From JAJFFW01 sp039187035 (GTDB lineage Bacteria; Pseudomonadota; Alphaproteobacteria; Caulobacterales; Parvularculaceae): 27,547 nucleotides of DNA. The notes under the pieces are model-generated. The model was not told the DNA's origin. It was given only the letters and a program-made list of their open reading frames with translations, and searched no databases. Position 1 is the first letter of the stretch, and each line of letters begins with the position of its first letter. The stretch lies in the NCBI GenBank assembly GCA_039187035.1, contig JBCCZS010000014.1:1-27547 (forward strand). Direction: 5' to 3'. Shown piece after piece: positions 17,730-27,523 of this stretch. The position numbers were made by a program, and so were the translations under genes.

Positions 17730-18332
17730 ATGCGGGGCCGTCCAGGCGTTTCATCAGTGCAAGCCCGTCGGCCGTTAAAGCGGTCGGCGGGCCGCTTCGC
17801 GCGCGATCGGCGCGGCGCCTCGGCGGTCGAGTTTTCGATCCTCGCGCCGGTCTTTCTGGCAATGATGATGTCGACCTTTGAGATCGGCTGGTTTTACTTT
17901 GTGAACTCGACCGTCGACGGCGCGACGCTCGGCATTTCCCGCCAAATCCGCACCGGCCAGATCCAAGGCGGCGCCGGCTTCAGCAAAAACGAGTTCTTCG
18001 ACGAGGTCGTCTGCCCGCGACTGAGCTATTTCGGCGATTGTTCGGAACGCGTCACCGCGGAGGTGATGCTGTTCGACAGCTTCGCCGACCTTGCGATCGA
18101 CAACTCCCCGACGACCTGCCGCGACGACAACCCGGAGGACGTTGAAAACATCGTTGTCGATCCGGGAACGGAGCTCCAGATCGTCCGGGTCCGCATTTGC
18201 TTGATTTACCGCACGCTGAACCCGGCCATCGGGCTTAACCTCGCGACGACCGAAGGCGGCGAACGGCGGGTGACGTCGACCTACATCTTCCGAAACGAAC
18301 CGTATCTGCAAAACATAAGGGACGAGACATGA
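17730..18332 (+). CDS. tadE: TadE-like pseudopilin
   Basis: A 200-residue protein with the TadE domain near its start: a basic leader and RRGASAVEFSILAPVFLAMM (about 28-47), with Glu34 in the position typical of pilin-like processing signals and a membrane helix to about residue 58. The rest is presumably periplasmic and has several Cys (CPRL, GDC, TTC, RIC) that could form disulfides. GGGAGA lies just before the ATG, 12 bases after the tadG stop. The stop overlaps the next start. TadE pseudopilins are processed by the prepilin peptidase TadV/CpaA, which is not in this window. Confidence 0.87.
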   Translation: MRGRPGVSSVQARRPLKRSAGRFARDRRGASAVEFSILAPVFLAMMMSTFEIGWFYFVNSTVDGATLGISRQIRTGQIQGGAGFSKNEFFDEVVCPRLSYFGDCSERVTAEVMLFDSFADLAIDNSPTTCRDDNPEDVENIVVDPGTELQIVRVRICLIYRTLNPAIGLNLATTEGGERRVTSTYIFRNEPYLQNIRDET

Positions 18333-18934
18333 CGACCGTGCGGCCGGGGCCGGCGAGGGCGGCGGCGCGGCTTGCGTCGCGTTGGGCGACGTGCCGTCGG
18401 GGCGTCGCCACGATCGAATTCGGCATGCTGGCGCCGATGATCCTCATCTTGTTTTTCGGGATGGTCGAAGCCTCCGACATCTTCTCGGTGAAAAGGCGCG
18501 TCGCCAACGCGGCGAACGCGCTCGTCGACCTTGTCGGGCAGTCCGAGCAAATCACGCCGGACGAGCTGACGGACATCTTCACGGGCGTGAAGAAAATGAT
18601 TGAAAACGAAGATCTCGAAGCCGTCACGATGGAGATTTACAGCGTCGTGCGTGATGATGAGGAAACCGATTCCATCATCGTGCAATGGAGTCGCGACGAC
18701 CATATGACGAGCGTGCTCGCCCCCGGATCGGCGTTCTCCGAGCTTCAGGACGCGAGCGTTCTCAAACAGCGCTTGTCGGTGCTCGTTGTCGACATCGAAT
18801 ATGAGTACGCATCAATGCTCTCCACGCGGATTTACGGCTCGCCGGTGACGATCGCTGAGCGCGCCGTGCGCATTCCGCGTCGCGTGAGCCGGGTGCAGTT
18901 CTGTCCGACGGACGAACCGGACGAGTGCTTGTAG
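18329..18934 (+). CDS. TadE/TadF-like pseudopilin
   Basis: A 201-residue second pseudopilin-like protein. CRRGVATIEFGMLAPMILILFF (about 22-43) has the same Gly, Glu (E30) and membrane-helix arrangement as TadE. The remaining 150 residues are an acidic, presumably periplasmic domain ending in FCPTDEPDECL with two Cys. It overlaps the previous gene as ATGA, so the two pseudopilins are probably made together. TadE and TadF are hard to tell apart on sequence; position suggests TadF. Confidence 0.82.
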   Translation: MTTVRPGPARAAARLASRWATCRRGVATIEFGMLAPMILILFFGMVEASDIFSVKRRVANAANALVDLVGQSEQITPDELTDIFTGVKKMIENEDLEAVTMEIYSVVRDDEETDSIIVQWSRDDHMTSVLAPGSAFSELQDASVLKQRLSVLVVDIEYEYASMLSTRIYGSPVTIAERAVRIPRRVSRVQFCPTDEPDECL

Positions 18935-19020
18935 CCGGCGACGCCTCCCGGCGGGTCGAGAGGGTTGTTTGCCCGCCGCGCGAACCGCGCCATGGTGGCG
19001 GCGTTTCGCGGAGTGCCGAG

Positions 19021-20115
19021 ATGGACGGCGTCGCGCGCCCCTTGGCGCTGCACGTATTTCCCGAGTTCGCCTATGGCGGGCAACAAACGCGCCTCGCCGC
19101 GATCGCGAGTGCGCCCGATGATCCGTTCCGCCATGCGGTGGTCTCGCTCGGCGACGACATCTCGGCGCGGGCGATTATGCCGGACGGCGTCGACGTGCGC
19201 CGCGTCGCGTTACGCAAGACCGCCGGCGTCAGCTCCGCTAATCTGCGTGCGCTTACGGCGGCGTTCCGGGCCGTCGAGGCGGACCTGTTGTGCACGTACA
19301 ATTGGGGTGCGCTAGAGGCGGTCGCCGCCAACGCGCTTGGGCCCAGGTTGGCGCATGTTCACTACGAAGACGGGTTCGGGCCGGACGAAACGCTGACGCG
19401 CCAGAAGCGACGGCGCGTTCTCATGCGCCGCGTCTTGCTGGCGCGCGCGCGCGTGGTCGTGCCGTCGACGGGGCTCGCGCGCGTCGCTGCGGAGGTCTGG
19501 CGGTTGCCGCGGCGGCGCGTTATCCACTTGCCGAACGGGATTGATCTGGCGCGCTTCGCGGCGCCGGAGCGGGGCGCGCGCGACGGTCCGGTTTTGATCG
19601 GCGCGGTCGGCGCTCTGCGCCCGGAGAAGAACCTCCGCCTCCTGATCGATGCGGTTGCGACGCTCGATAACGCCCGACTTGAGATTGTCGGCGACGGGCC
19701 GGCCCGCGCCGCGCTGGAGGCCGCCGCGGCGCCGCTCGGCGATCGCGTCGTCTTCTCAGGGCGCACCGCCGCGCCCGAGGCCGCTTACCGGCGCTTCGAC
19801 GTCTTCGCGATGTCGTCGGACACTGAGCAAATGCCGCTCGGGCTCATGGAGGCGATGGCCGCCGGATTGCCCACCGCGGCGACCCGCGTCGGCGATATCG
19901 ACGCCATGGTCGCGGACGCTGCATGCGACTTTCTCGTCGAACCGGGCGATCGAGACGGTCTCGCTGAAGCACTCCGTCGGCTCACGGACGATGCGGCGCT
20001 ACGCCGCCGCGTCGGGGCGGCGAACCGCGACAAGGCGCATCGCGACTTTGCGCTCACGCGGATGGTGGCGCGCCATCGGACCGTCATGGCGGCGGCGCTG
20101 GACGGACGATCGTAG
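19021..20115 (+). CDS. glycosyltransferase family 4 (GT-B)
   Basis: A 364-residue GT-B sugar transferase. The N-terminal acceptor domain contains HVFPEFAYGGQQTR (glycine-rich loop) and HYEDGFGPDE (about 114-123). The C-terminal nucleotide-sugar domain has LPNGIDLARF, GAVGALRPEKN (194-204) and the EX7E motif at Glu269 and Glu277 (EQMPLGLMEAMAAGLP). Such enzymes add sugars during exopolysaccharide or lipopolysaccharide synthesis. The frame opens at 18925, but the ATG at 19021, with CGGAG upstream, gives the family start. It ends 10 bases from the convergent amidotransferase gene. Close relatives, as I recall them, occur in exosortase/EPS loci, which fits the neighbours. Confidence 0.85.
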   Translation: MDGVARPLALHVFPEFAYGGQQTRLAAIASAPDDPFRHAVVSLGDDISARAIMPDGVDVRRVALRKTAGVSSANLRALTAAFRAVEADLLCTYNWGALEAVAANALGPRLAHVHYEDGFGPDETLTRQKRRRVLMRRVLLARARVVVPSTGLARVAAEVWRLPRRRVIHLPNGIDLARFAAPERGARDGPVLIGAVGALRPEKNLRLLIDAVATLDNARLEIVGDGPARAALEAAAAPLGDRVVFSGRTAAPEAAYRRFDVFAMSSDTEQMPLGLMEAMAAGLPTAATRVGDIDAMVADAACDFLVEPGDRDGLAEALRRLTDDAALRRRVGAANRDKAHRDFALTRMVARHRTVMAAALDGRS

Positions 20116-20125
20116 GCGTACGGAT

Positions 20126-22069
20126 TTACGCCGCGCGTCCGGCCTTTGCGGCGGCGCGCGTTTGAGCGGCCGCCTCGGCGCTCCAACGCAAAAACGCGTC
20201 GAACATGACGACCGACCACAGCTCTTGGCTGCAATCGACGGCGCCGCTGCGATGGGCGGCGAGCATGCGGTCGACGGCGTCGGTATCGAAGGCGCCGAGA
20301 TCGCGCCAGGCTGACGAGTCGCGCAGCCGCGCGGCCGGGCCGGTCTCGGCGCGCATCCAATCGGCCAACGGCGGCGCGAAGCCCCGCTTGGGCGTTTTGA
20401 GATAATCCGCCCCCAAACGCTCTTCGAGCGCCGCTTTGAGGACCCGCTTGCCGACCGGCCCGTCGCCGCCGAGCTTGAAAGACGGCGGGACCCGGCCCGC
20501 CCACTCGACGAACGGAACGTCAAGAAAAGGCGGGCGCACTTCAAGCCCGTGCGCCATCGACGCGCGGTCGATTTTCGTCAGCATCCGTCCTGGCAACCAG
20601 GTCGCTAAATCGACGGCTTGTGCGGCCGACAAGGCGTCGAGGCCGCGTGCGCCGGCGAACGCGGCGCGCAGCGGCCGCGCGGCGTCGTACCGTCCGACGG
20701 CGGTCTCGAAATCTCCTGAGACGATCGCGGTGACGCGTTCGGGCAAGGCGGCGCCGGCGCTGCGCAGATAGGCGCGCGCGCGCGACTCGCCGAGCCCTTG
20801 CAACGTCGTTTTGAGGCGAAGGGGGCGCGGCGCCCAATCGAGCTTGGGATAAACCGCGCCGAGCGCGCCGGCGGTCGCGCGCCGCACCGACAGCGGCACG
20901 TGGCGGCGCACGCGTTCTTCGGCCAGGAAAAACGGATATCGGCGATAGCCGGCGAAGATCTCGTCGGCCCCGTCGCCCGAAAGCGCGACGGTCACATGGC
21001 GGCGCGCCAGTTTGCAGACGAGAAAGGTCGGCAGCGCGGAGGCGTCGGCGAACGGTTCGCCGAACGCGCGCGCGACGGCGTCGATGAGGCCGTCCGCCGC
21101 CAGATCGGCCGTTTCCTCGTGGTGGCGCGCGCCGAACCGGTCGGCGACCGCGCGGGCGCGTTCGCGCTCGTCGAACGCGTCGTCGGAAAAGCCGATCGTA
21201 CACGTCGCGATCGCGCCGTCTTGCTCGCCCGGCGCCGCCATCGACGATACGATCGCCGCGCTGTCGACGCCGCCCGACAAAAACGCGCCGAGCGGCACGT
21301 CCGCGGCCGACTGCGTGCGCACCGCCGCGTCGAGCCGCTCGCGCAATTGCGCCTGCGCGTCCTCGAAACTGAGCGCGTCGTCCGCGTCGAACGTCGGTCG
21401 CCAATAGCGCGAAAGCCGCGGCTTGAACCCGCGATGCACGGTCAATGTCGCGCCCGGCGGAAGCTTGCGCAGACCTTTGTAGATCGCCCGCGGGTCCGGC
21501 ACGTAGCCGAGATGGAGATAGTCCGAGATCGCTCGCGGATCGAGGTCGCCGGCGATCAAGTCCGAGGCCATCGCCGCATTGACGTCGGAGGCGAAGACGA
21601 ACCGTCCGTCTGCCGACGTTCCGTAATAGAGAGGTTTCTCGCCGAGCCGATCGCGGACGAGGAAGAGGCGTTGGTCGCGCGCGCTCCAGAACGCGAAGGC
21701 GAACATGCCGCGCAATCGCGCGACGAAATCCGGGCCGAACCGGTTGAGCCCTTCGGCGAGCACTTCGGTGTCCGACCGCGTCCGTAAAGAAACCCCGGCC
21801 GCCTCCAGGTCGCGGGCGAGGTCTCTGTGATTGTAGATTTCGCCGTTGAAGACGAGGACGCCGTTTTTATCGGCCGTGTGAAACGGTTGGACGCCGCCCG
21901 CGCGGTCGATGACGACGAGGCGACGGTGGGCGAAGCCGAGACCGGGCGCGCGGTGCACGCCGTCGCCGTCGGGCCCGCGCGCCGCCATAGCGCCCGCCAT
22001 ACGGCGCAGCATCGCCTCGTCAGGCGTCCGCTCGCCGCGTAAGTCGAAAACCCCCGCAATGCCGCACAT
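20126..22069 (-). CDS. asparagine synthase-like glutamine amidotransferase
   Basis: A 647-residue class II amidotransferase (AsnB fold). Cys2 of MCGIAGVFDL is the glutaminase nucleophile, with RGPDGDG, FNGEIYNH and SDTEVL of the N-terminal half. The synthetase half has the PPi loop SGGVDS at 265-270, LSGDGADEIFAGY and KIDRASMAHGLEVRPPFLD. The family makes asparagine from aspartate, but this branch is common in exopolysaccharide/exosortase loci, where it probably amidates sugars or lipid-linked intermediates. The exosortase gene ends two bases upstream (TAACTATG), so the two are co-transcribed. The open frame running on to 22903 is an out-of-frame overlap with the exosortase gene. Confidence 0.88.
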   Translation of the reverse strand: MCGIAGVFDLRGERTPDEAMLRRMAGAMAARGPDGDGVHRAPGLGFAHRRLVVIDRAGGVQPFHTADKNGVLVFNGEIYNHRDLARDLEAAGVSLRTRSDTEVLAEGLNRFGPDFVARLRGMFAFAFWSARDQRLFLVRDRLGEKPLYYGTSADGRFVFASDVNAAMASDLIAGDLDPRAISDYLHLGYVPDPRAIYKGLRKLPPGATLTVHRGFKPRLSRYWRPTFDADDALSFEDAQAQLRERLDAAVRTQSAADVPLGAFLSGGVDSAAIVSSMAAPGEQDGAIATCTIGFSDDAFDERERARAVADRFGARHHEETADLAADGLIDAVARAFGEPFADASALPTFLVCKLARRHVTVALSGDGADEIFAGYRRYPFFLAEERVRRHVPLSVRRATAGALGAVYPKLDWAPRPLRLKTTLQGLGESRARAYLRSAGAALPERVTAIVSGDFETAVGRYDAARPLRAAFAGARGLDALSAAQAVDLATWLPGRMLTKIDRASMAHGLEVRPPFLDVPFVEWAGRVPPSFKLGGDGPVGKRVLKAALEERLGADYLKTPKRGFAPPLADWMRAETGPAARLRDSSAWRDLGAFDTDAVDRMLAAHRSGAVDCSQELWSVVMFDAFLRWSAEAAAQTRAAAKAGRAA

Positions 22070-22071
22070 AG

Positions 22072-22971
22072 TTAGCCGGCATACCGGCGCCCGCGCGCTG
22101 ACGAAAGGGTCGAGATCGCAAACGCCGCCGCGACGACGAGCGCGATCGCGGGGACGAGCGCGACATGCCCGGCGGCGGCGTGATCCTCGACGAACGCCGC
22201 GTTCGCGCCCTCCACGCCGGCATAGGCGAGGACCGCGGCGATGCGTGCGATGTTGACGGCGACGGCGATGCAAACCGCCGCAGCGACGAGGGCGATCCGC
22301 TGGGCCAAACGATCGAGCAGGTAGCGCCCGCAGAGAACCGCTGTCATGACGCAGGCCCAAACGACGCCGAGGCCGGCGCAGCCGGGCGCGACGCGGAACG
22401 CGCCCGCGTCGGTCGCGAGAAGATGACCGGCCCGCGACGTTGCAACGCCGATGACATTGAGAAGCGCGTCCGCGCCCGCAGCGGCCGCCGTTTGCAAGAT
22501 CGGCGTCGCGCCGGCGCCGACTGGGACCATGAAGAACGCAAAGCCGAGCGCGAACCGACAGCGCACGGCGAGTTCCCGTCCGTAAACGAGCGCGGCGGCG
22601 GCGGCGAGCGCGGCGACGAGCCCGGCATGCTGCAGCAGCTGCGCGTCGACCCGCACGCCGACGAACCAGATGGCGGCGGCGACGCTGAGGGGGGCGTAGC
22701 CGGCGAGCCAGGGGCGCGGGAGCGGGGCGCCCGGACGCCGCGCCTCGCGCAGCGCGATCAGCGCGGCGATCGGCCCGGCGAGGAGGCCGTGGCCGTAGGG
22801 CGAAGAGTAAAGCCAAAGCTCGGTCATCGTCCGCCAAGCCGGCGCGGCGATCATGACCGTGAGTCCGATGAAACAGAAAAAGGCGAGGTTGGCGCGCCGC
22901 CACGCCGCGGCCTGCCCGTCCGCCTCATAGCGTCGGTAGCCGAGGCGTTCTCCCGCCGTCCCGCGCCGCAT
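22072..22971 (-). CDS. exosortase/archaeosortase family transpeptidase
   Basis: A 299-residue membrane protein with about eight hydrophobic helices. The three family catalytic positions are present: Cys198 in RVAPGCAGLG, Arg243 in VNIARI and His264 in EDHAAAGH. FALGFAFFMVPV is also typical. Exosortases cut and probably re-anchor proteins with C-terminal PEP-CTERM-like signals, usually in species with exopolysaccharide loci. GGAGG (22976-22980) is well placed before the ATG. It is coupled to the amidotransferase and lies 51 bases beyond acs. No PEP-CTERM-like substrate is visible in the window. The exact Xrt subtype is not clear to me. Confidence 0.85.
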   Translation of the reverse strand: MRRGTAGERLGYRRYEADGQAAAWRRANLAFFCFIGLTVMIAAPAWRTMTELWLYSSPYGHGLLAGPIAALIALREARRPGAPLPRPWLAGYAPLSVAAAIWFVGVRVDAQLLQHAGLVAALAAAAALVYGRELAVRCRFALGFAFFMVPVGAGATPILQTAAAAGADALLNVIGVATSRAGHLLATDAGAFRVAPGCAGLGVVWACVMTAVLCGRYLLDRLAQRIALVAAAVCIAVAVNIARIAAVLAYAGVEGANAAFVEDHAAAGHVALVPAIALVVAAAFAISTLSSARGRRYAG

Positions 22972-23022
22972 GTCGCCTCCGAAACAAGCGCCGGCGCGAC
23001 ATCCGTTAACGGGAAAGGGCGC

Positions 23023-24963
<1,941 letters not shown>

Positions 24964-25112
24964 TTTGCGGCGCTCCGCTCCCTTGGCGCCGCGTTATTGT
25001 GATGGCGGTCGATGCGGCGACAGGATCGCGCATGCGGTGCGGCGGCTTTGACGCGAAGTCTACGGCCGAGGTTCGACGCGGTGCAAGGCGCGCGGGCGGT
25101 TGCGCGCCGGCC

Positions 25113-26471
25113 TCAACCGGCGCCGCCGCGCTTGATCGCAAAACACGCGATGGCGCGTTTCTTCAGGGCCTCGCAGGCCTCTTCCGCTTCCGCCTCGGAG
25201 AACTTTGAGAACCGCGCGCGATGGAGCGTCGCCCCCGTTTTGGCCGTGAATGGCGAGACCGACCGTTGGCGATCGGTTAGCCCGGCGGCGAGGGCGGCCG
25301 CTTCCAGTTCCTTCTGGGCGAAGGCTTTCGAGGCGTAAGCGCCGATCTGAACGTCCCAGAATAGGTCCGGTTCGACGTCCCCTTGGCCAAGGCCTTCGTC
25401 GCCGGCGACGAACGCGGCGAGGCGGCCGAGTTCGCTGGCGTTCAACTCCTCCAACGAAACGTCCGATCCGGTCGACGCGCCGTTGGCGGCGATGAGCGCG
25501 CCCAGCGTGTCGGCCGACGCCGGCGCTGCAGCCAGAAGCGTCGGTTTAACGCGCGGCGACAGATCGGTCGCGGCTTCGGCGATAAGCGTCGTCGACCCGG
25601 TCGGCTTGACGCGCGGCGAGGGCGTCTTGCGGTGCAAGGCGGCGATCTGCGTCGGGTTCGCTTTGATTTTGCCGAACGCCGAAGAAAGGATTTTGCGCAT
25701 ATGCGCATCGCGCGTCCGGCTCGACCGGCCGCCGAGGACGACGCCGATCAGGTGATGTCCGTCGCGTTTGGCCGACGTCGTGAGATTGTAGCCCGACGAG
25801 CGCGTGTAGCCGGTTTTGACCCCGTCGGCGCCGGCGAAGCTGCGCACGAGCGAATTGTGCGTGCGGTAGGTGCGGCCGTTATAGGTGAACGACTTGGTCG
25901 AAAAGTACGACCAATAGCGGCGGTGGTCGCCCATCAGGCGCTGAGCGAGGCGCGCCATGTCGCGGGCGGTGGTGACTTGTTTGCGGTTCGGCAGTCCGGA
26001 CGCGTTGCGGAAGGTCGTGCGGCGCATGCCGATCGCCCGCGCTTTCTGCGTCATTTTCGTCGCGAAGCGCCATTCGGAGCCTGCGATGGCTTCCGCGACG
26101 ACGACGGCGACGTCGTTCGCCGATTTAACGACCAGCGCCTTGATCGCCGTTTCGACCGTAATCGTGCCGCCGGAACGCACGCCGAGCTTCGAGGGCGGCT
26201 GGCCGGCCGCGCGCGGCGAGACCTTAAGTTTGGAATTCAGCGTAAGCCGACCCGCCTCGAGCTCTTCGAAGAGCATATAGAGGGTCATCATTTTCGTCAG
26301 CGAAGCCGGGTGGCGCCGAGCGTTCGAATAGCGGTCGAACAGAATGTCGCCGGAATGGGCGTGCATGACGAACGCCGCATATTTCGAGTTGGCCGCCGCC
26401 GGCGTCGCCGTGACGGCGAATAGAACGCACGCTAGCGCCGCCAGGCCCGAAATACGCCGACACATGACCAT
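25113..26471 (-). CDS. D-alanyl-D-alanine carboxypeptidase (S11) with SPOR domain
   Basis: A 452-residue penicillin-binding protein of the DacA/DacF family that trims the last D-Ala from peptidoglycan stem peptides. A signal peptide ends TPAAA (about residue 27). The active-site motifs are SLTK (S57-K60), SAN (117-119) and KTG (219-221). A low-complexity linker holds a repeated SPRVKPT. The C-terminus (about 370-447, FWDVQIGAYASKAFAQKELEA) is a SPOR domain, which binds denuded glycan at the division site. GAGG lies eight bases before the ATG at 26471; an ATG at 26465 and an upstream one at 26525 are less likely. The SPOR tail suggests work at the septum. Confidence 0.92.
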   Translation of the reverse strand: MVMCRRISGLAALACVLFAVTATPAAANSKYAAFVMHAHSGDILFDRYSNARRHPASLTKMMTLYMLFEELEAGRLTLNSKLKVSPRAAGQPPSKLGVRSGGTITVETAIKALVVKSANDVAVVVAEAIAGSEWRFATKMTQKARAIGMRRTTFRNASGLPNRKQVTTARDMARLAQRLMGDHRRYWSYFSTKSFTYNGRTYRTHNSLVRSFAGADGVKTGYTRSSGYNLTTSAKRDGHHLIGVVLGGRSSRTRDAHMRKILSSAFGKIKANPTQIAALHRKTPSPRVKPTGSTTLIAEAATDLSPRVKPTLLAAAPASADTLGALIAANGASTGSDVSLEELNASELGRLAAFVAGDEGLGQGDVEPDLFWDVQIGAYASKAFAQKELEAAALAAGLTDRQRSVSPFTAKTGATLHRARFSKFSEAEAEEACEALKKRAIACFAIKRGGAG

Positions 26472-26695
26472 GATGTAACCCTCGCCGATGCCGCGCAGGC
26501 GTTCAACCGCCTTTGACCAATCCAATCTTGTCGGGATGCCGCGCCCCGCCCATCGCCCCTATGCCGCGAATCGCCGGCGCGCCAATCACCCAAAGTACGA
26601 TCAGCAAGCGCCGTGCCGCTCGCGCGGACAGCCCTTATGGTGAATAGGGACGGTAAACGCTTCCTTAACCTTGCTTGGCGAAAGGTGAGAAGGTA

Positions 26696-26761
26696 TTTTG
26701 TGCACTGCAAAATATTGCCTTGACGCCCCGTTCGGCGCTCATTATGTTGCATTGCACAAAA
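26696..26761 (+). promoter_or_regulatory. paired PhaR-type operators around the phasin promoter
   Basis: TGCACTGCA (26701-26709) and TGCATTGCA (26748-26756) both fit TGC-N3-GCA, the type of site bound by the PHB-responsive repressor PhaR of alphaproteobacteria. With flanking bases they form an imperfect inverted repeat of 14-base arms (26696-26709 and 26748-26761, 13 of 14 matching). The promoter lies exactly between them. Confidence 0.6.
26720..26748 (+). promoter_or_regulatory. phasin promoter
   Basis: TTGACG (-35, 26720-26725), a 17-base spacer and TATGTT (-10, 26743-26748). The -10 touches the second TGC-N3-GCA site and the first site sits just upstream of the -35, an arrangement suited to repression. 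Confidence 0.6.
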
Positions 26762-26848
26762 GACGGGTCGACGCCGTTCTTGTTCCCACGTGGCGCCGGC
26801 CCGCCGCCCGAACCATAAAACGCCGCAGCGCGGCAGAGGAGATGACCC

Positions 26849-27292
26849 ATGGCGACCGCGAAAAAAACCGCTGCTAACGATCCGTTCGACGCCGTCGCGT
26901 CGATTAGCCCGGCCTTCTTCAAGGACGGTTACGAGAAATTTTCTGAGACGATGGGCACGTTCGTCGACTTCCAGAAAGCGTCGATCGAAGCCCTGATGAC
27001 CTCGGCCGGCGCCGTCGCCAAAGGCGTCGAGCAAGCCGCGACCGATCAAACGACGTTCGCCAAAGAGACGTTCGATGAGGGCGTCGCCGCGGCGAAAGCC
27101 GCCGCCGGCTCCAAGAGCGTTCAAGAGGCGCTCGACGTGCACAACGATTTTTATCGGCAGACGTTCGAGAAAAATCTCAAGCAATTGAACAAAACCGCCG
27201 ACCACTTCGTATCGGTTACGAAAGAGGCCTCCCAACCGATTACCGATCAGTATGGGGTGCTCGTCGAGAAGGTTCAGTCGTTCCGTCCGTAG
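26849..27292 (+). CDS. phaP: phasin family protein
   Basis: A 147-residue, mostly helical protein of the phasin family. Phasins coat polyhydroxyalkanoate granules and control their number and size. The opening ATAKKTAANDPFDAV, the amphipathic helical middle (FVDFQKASIEALMTSAGAVAKGVEQAA), KETFDEGVAAAKAAAGSKSVQEAL and the tail ITDQYGVLVEKVQSFRP are typical. There is no signal peptide, as expected for a cytoplasmic granule protein. GAGGAG lies seven bases before the ATG, and a strong terminator follows. PhaR-type operators upstream support a link to PHA storage. No PHA synthase gene is in the window. Confidence 0.9.
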   Translation: MATAKKTAANDPFDAVASISPAFFKDGYEKFSETMGTFVDFQKASIEALMTSAGAVAKGVEQAATDQTTFAKETFDEGVAAAKAAAGSKSVQEALDVHNDFYRQTFEKNLKQLNKTADHFVSVTKEASQPITDQYGVLVEKVQSFRP

Positions 27293-27337
27293 CGTTCCGG
27301 GACGCGAACGCAACATCGTTGCGTTTTTAGTTGCGTA

Positions 27338-27370
27338 AAAAGGCTCGGCGCACGCCGAGCCTTTTTTTTT
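27338..27370 (+). terminator. intrinsic terminator of the phasin gene
   Basis: AAAGGCTCGGC pairs with GCCGAGCCTTT around a short GCAC loop, followed by a run of about ten Ts. A textbook Rho-independent terminator about 45 bases after the phasin stop; the matching A-run upstream may make it work in both directions. Confidence 0.9.
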
Positions 27371-27523
27371 CGCCGACCCGACCTTACGTTCCACCCGTGT
27401 CGCGGGCCGGGTGCGCGGTCCGGTCGGCGGCGGGCGCGGCTTCCAAACGTCTCAACGCGAATTCAACGTCGACCCGTTATGGTGCGGTTTGAAGACGGGC
27501 GCCGTGGCCGGCGCCAGGATGAA

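Larger units (their letters stand above)
26472..26848. other. 377-base divergent control region
   Basis: Separates the minus-strand carboxypeptidase gene from the plus-strand phasin gene, so it must hold both promoters. The phasin promoter and operators are at 26696-26761. A near-perfect CtrA-like site (TAAA-CGCTTCC-TTAA, 26654-26668) lies between the two genes. No coding frame here looks real. Confidence 0.6.

Noticed and set aside
22070..22903. N-terminal extension of the amidotransferase frame, giving 925 residues.
   Set aside because: The extra part is an Arg-rich out-of-frame reading of the exosortase gene. The family start MCGIAG, with the catalytic Cys2, is at 22069.
26654..26668. CtrA-like site TAAA-CGCTTCC-TTAA between the carboxypeptidase and phasin genes.
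   Set aside because: Seven of eight bases match, which is within chance expectation. Noted in the intergenic entry but not called as a site.
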